Shown here: piece by piece, positions 1-7,141 of the stretch | Layout of the letters: every line of letters starts with the position of its first letter | Numbering within the stretch: position 1 is the stretch's first letter | The notes under the pieces: model-generated | Databases searched by the model: none | What the model saw: only the letters and a program-made list of their open reading frames with translations | Told to the model about the DNA's origin: nothing | DNA from: Alphaproteobacteria bacterium | GTDB taxonomy: Bacteria; Pseudomonadota; Alphaproteobacteria; Rickettsiales; UBA1997 | Length of the DNA: 16,386 bases | Direction of reading: 5' to 3' | NCBI GenBank assembly: GCA_016869775.1 | Contig: VGDJ01000011.1 | Location: forward strand, 1 to 16,386 | Position numbers and translations under genes: made by a program

Positions 1-831
1 ATTGGATTTCCAATCTCTCACTCTCTCTCACCGATAATTCATAATTATTACTTAAAAAAACTTAACATCATTGGTAATTATAATAAATATCTAGTTCCAA
101 TCGATGATTTTGATGAATCAATTAGAAATTTAATAAACAATGAAAAACTTGTTGGTTTTAATGTTACAATTCCGCATAAAGAAAGAATTTTTAATTTATG
201 TCATCATATAAGCAAAACCGCTCAAGAAATTGGAGCAATTAATACTATAAAAATTTTATCTAATGGTAAAATGTTCGGCCATAATTCTGATGGCGAAGGC
301 TTTATTAAAAATCTTAAAAATCAAATATTGGACTTTAATTTTCACAATTCTAAATGTTTGATTATTGGAGCTGGAGGAGCCTCAAGAGCCATAATTCATG
401 CTCTTATAAATCAAAATGTTGCCAATATTTATATCGCCAATCGAACTTTATCAAAAGCTCAGAAAATCATCAACGACTTTAATTTAATCGCTTTCAATAA
501 AAACACTCAGTTGCAGGGTATTGAACTCAAAGAAAAATATGATTTTCTTGATGAAATTGATTTAATTATCAATACGTCTTCGATGGGAATGAAAAACTCT
601 GAACAGTTACAAATCGAAATTTCAAATGCTAAAAAAACAGCAATTTTTTATGATATAGTTTACAACCCCTTATACACTGATTTTTTGAAAAATGCGCAAA
701 TTAATAATTTTCGAACTATTACCGGAATTGGTATGTTAATTGAGCAGGCATTAGTTGGTTTTGAAATGTGGTTTAATTACAAACCGCAATATAGCTTGGA
801 ATTGGAAAAAATATTATTAACAAATATCTAA
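1..831 (+). CDS. aroE: Shikimate dehydrogenase, 5' end cut by window
   Basis: AroE reduces 3-dehydroshikimate to shikimate with NADPH in the cytoplasmic pathway to chorismate and aromatic amino acids. The reading frame is open from base 1, so the start codon lies upstream; 276 residues are visible and the family is usually about 270-290, so only a few N-terminal residues are missing. Seen motifs: SHSLSP near visible residue 7 (shikimate-binding serines), NVTIPHK near residue 55 with the catalytic Lys, GAINT, then NSDGEGF with the second catalytic Asp. These are followed by the NADP-binding GAGGASRAI (about residues 124-132) and NRT, which binds the NADP phosphate in this family. The C-terminal QALVGFEMW fits the family's substrate-binding end. 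The methionine at 271 is internal to the protein, not a start. lapA follows after 5 bp, suggesting co-transcription. No odd residues seen. Confidence 0.95.
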   Translation: MGFPISHSLSPIIHNYYLKKLNIIGNYNKYLVPIDDFDESIRNLINNEKLVGFNVTIPHKERIFNLCHHISKTAQEIGAINTIKILSNGKMFGHNSDGEGFIKNLKNQILDFNFHNSKCLIIGAGGASRAIIHALINQNVANIYIANRTLSKAQKIINDFNLIAFNKNTQLQGIELKEKYDFLDEIDLIINTSSMGMKNSEQLQIEISNAKKTAIFYDIVYNPLYTDFLKNAQINNFRTITGIGMLIEQALVGFEMWFNYKPQYSLELEKILLTNI

Positions 832-836
832 TATTT

Positions 837-1130
837 ATGAAATTTATAATTAAAATTTTAAAGAGTTTTAAAAGTCTTCTGACCACTCTTGTGTTGGTCT
901 TGGCGACAATTTTTATGATCAATAATCGCCAAGTCGTAACTATTACTTTTGGAATAGTTCCAATAGAAAATATTGAAACTAGGCTATTTGTCCTAATGTT
1001 AATATTTTATTTTTTAGGTCTAATTACTGCCATCTTCATTTATTCAAATAAACTAATTAAAAATGCCTTTCGCAACATAAAGCAAAAAAAACTAATTAAA
1101 TCTCTCGAAAAACAAATAAATGAAAAATAA
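837..1130 (+). CDS. LapA-domain (DUF1049) inner-membrane protein
   Basis: A 97-residue protein with two predicted transmembrane helices (about residues 12-28 and 48-69) joined by a short loop containing NNRQVVTITFG. A basic, helical cytoplasmic tail rich in Lys, Glu and Gln follows. This architecture, the length (E. coli LapA/YciS is about 100 residues) and the N-x-Q-x-V pattern after helix 1 match lipopolysaccharide assembly protein A, which helps regulate LPS synthesis at the inner membrane with LapB. LapB is not in this window, so the LPS role is inferred from the family. The gene starts 5 bp after aroE and its last 11 bp overlap the start of msrA, so translation of the two is probably coupled. 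No Shine-Dalgarno sequence is evident before its ATG. Confidence 0.75.
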   Translation: MKFIIKILKSFKSLLTTLVLVLATIFMINNRQVVTITFGIVPIENIETRLFVLMLIFYFLGLITAIFIYSNKLIKNAFRNIKQKKLIKSLEKQINEK

Positions 1131-1704
1131 CTTCCTTAAAAAAATTACAATAATTTTAAATTTTATGATTTTTTTTAGTAACGATGTTTATGCAAAGAAC
1201 CAAAAAAATATTCAAACGGCCGTTATTGCTGGCGGATGTTTTTGGGGTATTGAAGAACTTTTTAGAAACCTCGATGGAATTACAGAAACTCAAGTTGGAT
1301 ATAGCGGAGGAACAACTGACAATCCAACATATGAAGAGGTTTCAACTGGTTTGACTGGTCATGCCGAATCAGTTAAAATTATTTTTGATGAAAACAAAAT
1401 TTCATACGAAAAAATTTTGAAATTCTTTTTTACCATTCACGACCCAACTCAACTAAATCGCCAACAAAACGACATTGGTACTCAATATAGATCTGAAATA
1501 TTTTATAAAAATTTAAATCAAAAAAATATCGCTGAAAAAGTAATTCAACAAGCCGAAAAATTGAAAATTTACAAAGCTAAAATTCAAACCAAAATTTCTC
1601 CACTTAAAAAATTTTATAAAGCTGAAAATTATCATCAAAATTATCTCAAAAAAAACCCCAATGGCTATACTTGTCATTACATTCGTAGCGAATGGCAATT
1701 TTAA
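1120..1704 (+). CDS. msrA: Peptide-methionine (S)-S-oxide reductase, exported
   Basis: MsrA reduces methionine-S-sulfoxide in oxidised proteins. The 194-residue product has the hallmark GGCFWG motif with catalytic Cys40, followed by GYSGG, the GHAE segment and HDPTQLNRQQND, all typical of MsrA. The C-terminal YTCHY (Cys185) offers a plausible recycling cysteine. Residues 1-25 look like a cleavable signal peptide: basic MKNNFLKK, a hydrophobic stretch to about residue 20, then an AxA-like VYA before Lys26. The enzyme is therefore probably periplasmic or outer-membrane associated rather than cytosolic. No MsrB domain is fused to it. It overlaps the preceding LapA-like gene by 11 bp; that overlap lies in the signal peptide and supports this start. 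A 223-bp gap follows before nusA. Confidence 0.93.
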   Translation: MKNNFLKKITIILNFMIFFSNDVYAKNQKNIQTAVIAGGCFWGIEELFRNLDGITETQVGYSGGTTDNPTYEEVSTGLTGHAESVKIIFDENKISYEKILKFFFTIHDPTQLNRQQNDIGTQYRSEIFYKNLNQKNIAEKVIQQAEKLKIYKAKIQTKISPLKKFYKAENYHQNYLKKNPNGYTCHYIRSEWQF

Positions 1705-1789
1705 ATTAATTACATCTTTGTCTAAATAATTCTGGTTTTTAACGATTAATTTTTTTATTAAAATAATTAAAATTTTATTATCAAAATTT

Positions 1790-1834
1790 ATGCTAAAATT
1801 TTTACTGTTGGTAAAATTTTTGTTGTTGATTTAA
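1790..1834 (+). other. Possible 14-residue Leu-rich leader peptide ORF
   Basis: ATG...TAA encodes MLKFLLLVKFLLLI within the gap before nusA. Its body is created by the tandem repeat at 1794-1828, so KFLLLV is repeated as KFLLLI. Seven of 14 residues are Leu. There is no Shine-Dalgarno sequence before it and no convincing attenuator hairpin after it, so it may be chance coding by a repeat. The nusA ATG lies 93 nt after its stop. Confidence 0.15.
1794..1828 (+). repeat. Imperfect 17-bp tandem direct repeat upstream of nusA
   Basis: TAAAATTTTTACTGTTG (1794-1810) is repeated as TAAAATTTTTGTTGTTG (1812-1828), 15 of 17 matches with an 18-bp period. It lies in the 223-bp gap between msrA and nusA. 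The gap holds no clear gene. Just beyond the repeat, TTGATT (1826-1831) and TAATAT (1849-1854) with a 17-bp spacer form a weak sigma-70-like pair. The repeat could be a regulator site overlapping a -35 element, or simple AT-rich slippage. Confidence 0.5.
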
Positions 1835-1909
1835 TATTTGGCGCTTTGTAATATTTAAGCAGTCTCATCTCATTTAGGCTTTCATTCTTATAAATCATTA
1901 AAACTTTAA

Positions 1910-1920
1910 TTTAACTCACT
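1910..1920 (+). promoter_or_regulatory. Candidate nusA -10/discriminator (TTTAAC-TCACT)
   Basis: TTTAAC followed directly by TCACT and TA lies 7 nt before the first nusA ATG. The same -10-like/TCACT arrangement precedes lepA, the tRNA-Pro gene and gmd. If transcription starts near A1922, the leader to the ATG at 1928 is only about 6 nt. It would be about 27 nt to the alternative ATG at 1949. No good -35 box is evident, so this is tentative. Confidence 0.3.
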
Positions 1921-1927
1921 TAATCGT

Positions 1928-3214
1928 ATGGCAAGTAATTTAACTATTATGGGCAATAAAGAAATATTATTGGTTGCTGAAAATATTGCGCATGAAAAAG
2001 GTATAACCCTTCAAGAAGTTATTGAAGCCATGGAAGAAGGCATAAAACTTGCTGCCAAAAAAAAATACGGAACTCATCTTGATATTGACTGTAAAATTGA
2101 CAAAAAAACTGGTCAAATAAAACTTTATAACAAGCTTAAAGTTGTTGAAAATGATATTGAAGATTTTGATGTTAGAACGCAAATTACCCTAAAAATTGCA
2201 AAAAAGGATAATCCTGATGTTGAGATTGGTAATTTTATAGTTCAAGAATTACCGCCAATTGATCTAAATCGGGTTGTAGCTCAAGTTGCAAGAAATGAAA
2301 TAATCCGCAAAGTCAAAGAAGCTGAGAAAAATAAAGAATTCAACGAATTTAAAGATCGCATTGGTGATGTTGTTAGTGCATCAGTTAAAAAGGTCGGCCT
2401 CAAAAATATTGTTATGGACATCGATGGCTTTGAATCAGTAATTCATGAAAGTGGCCTGATTGCCCGCGAAAACTTTCGTGTAGGAGATAGAATTAGATGT
2501 TACATCGAAGACGTTCGCAAAGAGCCATTTGGTGCACAAATTTTCTTATCCAGAACTCATCCTCAATTCTTGGTTAAGCTATTTGAACAAGAAGTCCCTG
2601 AATTAAATGATGGCAATATTGAAGTTAAAGCCGTTGCCAGAGATGCCGGTTCTCGCTCTAAAATTGCCATTTATTCTCGTCGCGATGACATTGATATTAT
2701 TGGTTCATTTATTGGAATTCGCGGAAGTAGAGTTCAATCAGTAAGTTCAGAATTAAGAGGTGAAAAAATCGATATTATCAAATGGTCACCAAATATTGCC
2801 GAACTTGTTATTAGCTCTTTAACTCCCGCCAAAGTTAGCAAGGTAGTAGTTGATGAAGAAAATAATTTAATTGAGGTTGTTGTTGCAGAAGATCAATTAA
2901 GTCTTGCAATTGGACGAGGTGGACAAAATGTTAAACTAGCATCAAAATTAGTTGGATATAAAATTGACGTTATGACTGATGAACAAGAATCAGCTCGAAG
3001 AACAGCTGAGTTTAATCAAGCTTCAAAACTATTCATCGAAGCTTTAGATGTTGAAGACATGATTGCCAGCTTACTAGCCTCTGAAGGTTTTTTAAATGTA
3101 GAGTCAATCTCTGATGCAGATATTACAGACATTGCTTCAATAGAAGGTTTTGATGAAGACATTGCCAAAGAAATTAAGAGACGCGCCGATGAATATCTTC
3201 AAAAAATTTCATAA
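1928..3214 (+). CDS. nusA: Transcription termination/antitermination factor NusA
   Basis: NusA binds RNA polymerase and nascent RNA and modulates pausing, termination and antitermination. Domains in order: N-terminal RNAP-binding domain (about 8-135, KEILLVAENIAHEKG), S1 domain (about 145-209), KH1 with GIRGSR at 263-268, KH2 with IGRGGQN at 328-334. A single C-terminal acidic helix-hairpin-helix repeat ends the protein (about 368-428). At 428 residues it is shorter than E. coli NusA (495), which has two such repeats; loss of one is common outside gammaproteobacteria. The start is ambiguous: ATG 1928 (used here) or the in-frame ATG 1949 (Met8, giving MGNKEILLVAE, closer to the usual NusA N-terminus). 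No rimP lies upstream, which is unusual. infB follows after 35 bp, the conserved pairing. Confidence 0.96.
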   Translation: MASNLTIMGNKEILLVAENIAHEKGITLQEVIEAMEEGIKLAAKKKYGTHLDIDCKIDKKTGQIKLYNKLKVVENDIEDFDVRTQITLKIAKKDNPDVEIGNFIVQELPPIDLNRVVAQVARNEIIRKVKEAEKNKEFNEFKDRIGDVVSASVKKVGLKNIVMDIDGFESVIHESGLIARENFRVGDRIRCYIEDVRKEPFGAQIFLSRTHPQFLVKLFEQEVPELNDGNIEVKAVARDAGSRSKIAIYSRRDDIDIIGSFIGIRGSRVQSVSSELRGEKIDIIKWSPNIAELVISSLTPAKVSKVVVDEENNLIEVVVAEDQLSLAIGRGGQNVKLASKLVGYKIDVMTDEQESARRTAEFNQASKLFIEALDVEDMIASLLASEGFLNVESISDADITDIASIEGFDEDIAKEIKRRADEYLQKIS

Positions 3215-3249
3215 AAGTTTAAAAAAACTTAAAATTTAATGTTCAAATA

Positions 3250-5841
3250 ATGACTGATAACGATAATAATCCCAAGCGTTCAAAGCTTACTTTAAAACTA
3301 CCGACCTCTTCAAAGGCACCTTCGGTAAATAATACTTCTAATCTCAACACCAAAGTTTTGATTGACAAAAAATCGTCATCATCTCCTGTGCAAGTAACTA
3401 TAAAAGGTCGCAAGCCCTCTTCTCAGTCAAAGGAAAACAAAAACTCTTCTGAACTCAACAAAAATGAGCTTGAGGCTCGAATAAAGGCTATTTCAAAATC
3501 TTCGCCATCACCTAAATCTGAAAAAAATATTAAAACTCACGAAATTCTTAGTAAAATTAACAAAGAAAATCAACTCAACGAAGCACCCATAACTAATACT
3601 AAAAACGATAATAATTATGATAATTCCTCAAAAGATTCTAAAGGGCAAATATCAAATGATTTAAACAAAAACCTTAAATCTGAAACCACACTAAAACTAG
3701 TCGACATCAAGCTCGATAATTTTGATGTTCGCAATAAAATTAAACAAAGCCTTCAAATTGCAAATCAACAAAAAGAGGAGCGCGAAAAAATCATTGAAGA
3801 ACGCAAAAAAAAAGAAATTGAACAAAATCTTGAAAAAGAAAAAATTGAACTTGAAAAGAAAAAAATCAAAAAAAATTCTTCTTTCTCTCAAAAAAATTTT
3901 GCTGAAGACGATAGTTTTAAAAAGCCTAATATCAAAGAATCCATTAAAGGCCAAAAATTCAATCCTCGTAAACTTACATATATAATTAATTCTGATGATG
4001 ACTCAGATGAATATTCTTTTTCTCAGCGACGTAAAAAATCAAAAAATCAAGTCAAAATTGAAGAACCTAAAGAATACAAAAAAATCAGTCGTGAAGTAAA
4101 TTTGCCGGATTTAATAACTGTATCTGAGCTTGCCGAGAGAATGTCTGAAAAAGCTGGAGATGTAGTAAAAAAACTTTTTTCAATGGGAATGGTAGTGACC
4201 AGTAATCAAGCAATTGATGCCGAAACTGCCGAAATTATTGTGAGCGAATTCGGACATACTAGCAAAAAAGTTTCGCACTCAGATGTTGAAAATATTTTAG
4301 ATGAAAATGATAGCAGTATCGCGCTCCTGCCTCGTGCACCAATTGTTACAATTATGGGACACGTTGACCACGGAAAAACTTCACTACTTGATGCACTCCG
4401 CGAAACTGACATTGTCTCTGGTGAACATGGTGGTATCACTCAACACATCGGAGCTTCTCGTATACAAACCAAAGATCATAAATTTATAACTTTTCTTGAT
4501 ACGCCGGGTCACGAAGCCTTTACTGAAATGCGCTCTCGTGGAGCAAATGTTACCGATATAGTTGTTCTAGTGGTTGCGGCCGATGATGGAGTTAAAGAAC
4601 AAACCGTTGAGGCTATCAACCATGCTAAAGCTGCAAACGTCCCAATTATCGTAGCTGTCAACAAGATTGATAAAACTAATGCCAATCCACAAATTGTTAA
4701 AAATGAACTTTTAAATCATCAACTTGTTTCTGAAGATTTGGGGGGAGATATAATGTTCGTCCCAGTTTCAGCCAAAGCAAAAACTAACTTAGATAAACTC
4801 GAAGAAGCTATTTTACTTCAAGCTGAAATACTTGAATTAAAAGCTCCATATGAAGGTAAATCAAGTGGCGTTGTACTTGAATCTCGCGTAGATCCAGCTA
4901 AAGGAGTTGTTGCGACGATGCTTGTCCAAAAAGGCACCCTTGACACAGGCGATATTGTTGTGGTTGGGACATCATATGGTAAAATTCGAAAAATGACCGA
5001 CTCTTCTTATAAACAACTTAAATTCGCAACCCCTTCAATGCCAGTAGAAATCCTTGGTCTTGATAGCGCTCCGAATGCAGGTGATAAGTTCGTCGAAGTC
5101 GACGAAGAAAGACAAGCTCGTGAAATTATTTCGTATAGAATTCGCAAAGAAAAAGAAGAGAAGGCACTTAAAAATTCTGCTCGCTCAATATCAGATATAT
5201 TTAAAGAATCTGGAAAAGGGAAACTAAAATATCTAAACATTATCATTAAAGGCGATGTTCATGGATCAGTCGAAGCAATTGCTGGATCAATTGCTAAGGT
5301 TAGTAATGAAGAAGTGGCTATTAAAATAATTCACTCAGCAACTGGCGGAATTTCCGAAAGTGACGTTAGCCTTGCAACAGCTTCAGGGGCTATTATAATT
5401 GGTTTTAATGTTCGCGCCAATCTCTCCGCAAAAGAATTAGCCTTACTCAAGGGTATTGAAATTAGATATTACTCAATAATATATAATTTAGTTGACGATC
5501 TCAAGCTAATATTATCTGGACTCTTAAATCCAACTAAAAATGAAGAATATCTTGGTCAAGCAGAAATACGCCAAATTTTCAAAATATCTAATGCTGGGAA
5601 AGTTGCTGGAACTTTTGTTATAGATGGCACCATAAAACGCAATGCCAGAGCCAGACTTCTTCGCGATAATGTCGTAATTCATGACGGCACACTTAAAACT
5701 TTGAAACGCTTCAAAGATGACGTAAAAGAAGTTAAAAATGGCTTTGAATGCGGTATCGCATTTGAAAATTTTGAAGACATCAAAGAAAAGGATGTCATCG
5801 AATGTTACGAAATCGTCGAACAAAAACGAACAATCCAATAA
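3250..5841 (+). CDS. infB: Translation initiation factor IF-2
   Basis: IF2 is the GTPase that places initiator fMet-tRNA on the 30S subunit and promotes subunit joining. The protein is 863 residues. Residues 1-280 are a low-complexity, Lys/Ser/Asn-rich N-terminus with a highly charged helical segment (about 160-215, E/K-rich). The beginning, KRSKLTLKLP, resembles the alphaproteobacterial IF2 start. A DLITVSELAERM segment (about 289-300) begins the IF2_N fold. The G domain has GHVDHGKT (370-377), DTPGHEAF (417-424) and NKID (471-474), then SAK, followed by domains II, III and the fMet-tRNA-binding C-terminal beta-barrel (ending near FENFEDIKEKD). All GTPase motifs are intact. It is part of a nusA-infB run, but rbfA and truB do not follow; a cytochrome gene starts after 9 bp. 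No Shine-Dalgarno sequence is seen before the ATG. Confidence 0.97.
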   Translation: MTDNDNNPKRSKLTLKLPTSSKAPSVNNTSNLNTKVLIDKKSSSSPVQVTIKGRKPSSQSKENKNSSELNKNELEARIKAISKSSPSPKSEKNIKTHEILSKINKENQLNEAPITNTKNDNNYDNSSKDSKGQISNDLNKNLKSETTLKLVDIKLDNFDVRNKIKQSLQIANQQKEEREKIIEERKKKEIEQNLEKEKIELEKKKIKKNSSFSQKNFAEDDSFKKPNIKESIKGQKFNPRKLTYIINSDDDSDEYSFSQRRKKSKNQVKIEEPKEYKKISREVNLPDLITVSELAERMSEKAGDVVKKLFSMGMVVTSNQAIDAETAEIIVSEFGHTSKKVSHSDVENILDENDSSIALLPRAPIVTIMGHVDHGKTSLLDALRETDIVSGEHGGITQHIGASRIQTKDHKFITFLDTPGHEAFTEMRSRGANVTDIVVLVVAADDGVKEQTVEAINHAKAANVPIIVAVNKIDKTNANPQIVKNELLNHQLVSEDLGGDIMFVPVSAKAKTNLDKLEEAILLQAEILELKAPYEGKSSGVVLESRVDPAKGVVATMLVQKGTLDTGDIVVVGTSYGKIRKMTDSSYKQLKFATPSMPVEILGLDSAPNAGDKFVEVDEERQAREIISYRIRKEKEEKALKNSARSISDIFKESGKGKLKYLNIIIKGDVHGSVEAIAGSIAKVSNEEVAIKIIHSATGGISESDVSLATASGAIIIGFNVRANLSAKELALLKGIEIRYYSIIYNLVDDLKLILSGLLNPTKNEEYLGQAEIRQIFKISNAGKVAGTFVIDGTIKRNARARLLRDNVVIHDGTLKTLKRFKDDVKEVKNGFECGIAFENFEDIKEKDVIECYEIVEQKRTIQ

Positions 5842-5850
5842 ACATATAAT

Positions 5851-6375
5851 ATGAAATACGCACTATCATCTCGCTTATTGCATTGGCTAATGGCAATAAT
5901 AATTTTTTCTACTCTCGCACTTGGAATCTATATGGACGAATTTTTAAGTAACGATTCAACAAACCGTTATCCAATATATGACCTCCATAAGTCAATGGGA
6001 ATCTTAGTATTAATTTTGTTAATTATTAGAATTGCGAATCGTTTCATAAAAACTCCTCCAGCTCTACCCTCTTCAATTCGTCCGATTGAACAAAAACTTG
6101 CTAGATTAGGACACTTATCACTTTATTTTTTGATGTTAACGACTCCAATTTCGGGCTATTTAATGTCGAGATTTGCTGGCTATCCTGTTACTTTTTTTTC
6201 ATTAGAATTGCCAAATTTGGTTGGAACCAATTTTGCACTTGCCAAAATTTGCACTGAAATCCATGAGATTAGCGCCTATGGGCTTCTTGGCATTATTATA
6301 ATTCACATTTTAGCTGTCATCAGACATCGTTTTTTTGATAAACCCGAAAACGACATTTTAAAAAGAATCATCTAA
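5851..6375 (+). CDS. Cytochrome b561 family, di-heme membrane protein
   Basis: A 174-residue integral membrane protein with four predicted helices (about 11-28, 46-62, 88-106, 138-158). His11, His46, His138 and His152 occupy the positions expected for the two b-type heme pairs of bacterial cytochrome b561 (CybB/YceJ family), and the RLLHWLMA start is typical. Family members move electrons between the quinone pool and periplasmic acceptors; the physiological partner here is unknown. His88 in helix 3 is extra and not assigned. The gene begins 9 bp after infB, where rbfA would be expected, and its stop overlaps the hisF start by one base (TAATG). It is therefore probably in the same transcript, although no functional link to either neighbour is apparent. 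Confidence 0.88.
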   Translation: MKYALSSRLLHWLMAIIIFSTLALGIYMDEFLSNDSTNRYPIYDLHKSMGILVLILLIIRIANRFIKTPPALPSSIRPIEQKLARLGHLSLYFLMLTTPISGYLMSRFAGYPVTFFSLELPNLVGTNFALAKICTEIHEISAYGLLGIIIIHILAVIRHRFFDKPENDILKRII

Positions 6376-7136
6376 TGCTTAAATATCGCGTAATTCCTTG
6401 CCTTGATGTTATAGACGGAAGAGTTGTTAAAGGTATAAATTTTGAAAATCTCATTGATGCAGGCGATCCATTAAAACAAGCCGAATATTATTTTGATGAA
6501 GGCGCAGATGAATTATGCTTCTTAGATATTAACGCAAGCAAAGAAAATCGTTCAACCATGTTTGAAATGGTCGAAAAAGTTGCTAAAAAATGCTTTATTC
6601 CATTTACCGTCGGCGGAGGTGTTAGCAAAATCGAAGATTTCTCAACACTTCTTAAATGTGGAGCTGATAAAGTTTCTATAAATTCATCAGCAATTTCAAA
6701 TCCTGAGCTAATTTCTCAAGCTTCAAATAAATTTGGATCTCAAGCTGTTGTTGTTGCTATCGATGTCAAAAAAAAATCATCCTCAAATTATGAAGTTTTT
6801 ACCAAAGGTGGTTCATTCCCAACTGGAATTAATGCTCTTGATTGGGCACTCGAAGCTCAGAATCGTGGAGCAGGAGAAATACTTTTAACTTCAATGGATA
6901 AAGATGGCACCAAATCTGGGTATGATTTAGAAATAATTAAATTAATTAGCTCAAAAATTAACATTCCATTAATTGCCTCAGGTGGAGTTGGGAAAATCGA
7001 ACATTTTGCTGATGGACTTAGATCTGGCGCTTCTGCGGTTTTGGCTGCCTCAATATTTCATTTTAGAACTTATTCAATTTTAGAAGTAAAACAATATCTC
7101 AAATCTCAAAATCTATTAACAATTCCTAGTAAATAA
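6375..7136 (+). CDS. hisF: Imidazole glycerol phosphate synthase, cyclase subunit
   Basis: HisF with the glutaminase HisH converts PRFAR plus ammonia to imidazole glycerol phosphate and AICAR in histidine biosynthesis. The 253 residues match the usual length of the TIM-barrel family. Catalytic Asp11 (RVIPCLD) and Asp130 (VVAID) are both present. The phosphate-binding loops GGGV (80-83) and the ASGGVG segment, and the TSMDKDGT loop, are intact. This is canonical HisF rather than the diverged WbuZ-type paralog of sugar pathways, because RVIPCLDV, VKGINF and FLDI are retained. It is isolated from other his genes, none of which is in the window; hisS on the opposite strand nearby is tRNA charging and probably coincidental. 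The gene is convergent with anmK, with only 5 bp between the stops and no room for a separate terminator. Confidence 0.96.
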   Translation: MLKYRVIPCLDVIDGRVVKGINFENLIDAGDPLKQAEYYFDEGADELCFLDINASKENRSTMFEMVEKVAKKCFIPFTVGGGVSKIEDFSTLLKCGADKVSINSSAISNPELISQASNKFGSQAVVVAIDVKKKSSSNYEVFTKGGSFPTGINALDWALEAQNRGAGEILLTSMDKDGTKSGYDLEIIKLISSKINIPLIASGGVGKIEHFADGLRSGASAVLAASIFHFRTYSILEVKQYLKSQNLLTIPSK

Positions 7137-7141
7137 AATCA

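Noticed and set aside
3213..3230. AAGTTT-AAAA-AAACTT inverted repeat between nusA and infB as a terminator
   Set aside because: The six-pair stem has one G-C pair, is followed by A-rich sequence rather than a T-run, and lies inside a conserved co-transcribed pair.
3697..3985. Lys-rich and Phe-rich frames on both strands within the infB N-terminal region
   Set aside because: They are shadows of the A/T-rich, low-complexity charged segment of IF2; the infB frame is continuous and its domains are intact.
6375..7136. hisF as a sugar-pathway paralog (WbuZ type) linked to gmd
   Set aside because: Both catalytic Asp residues and all canonical HisF loops are present, and gmd is about 9 kb away on the far side of other units.
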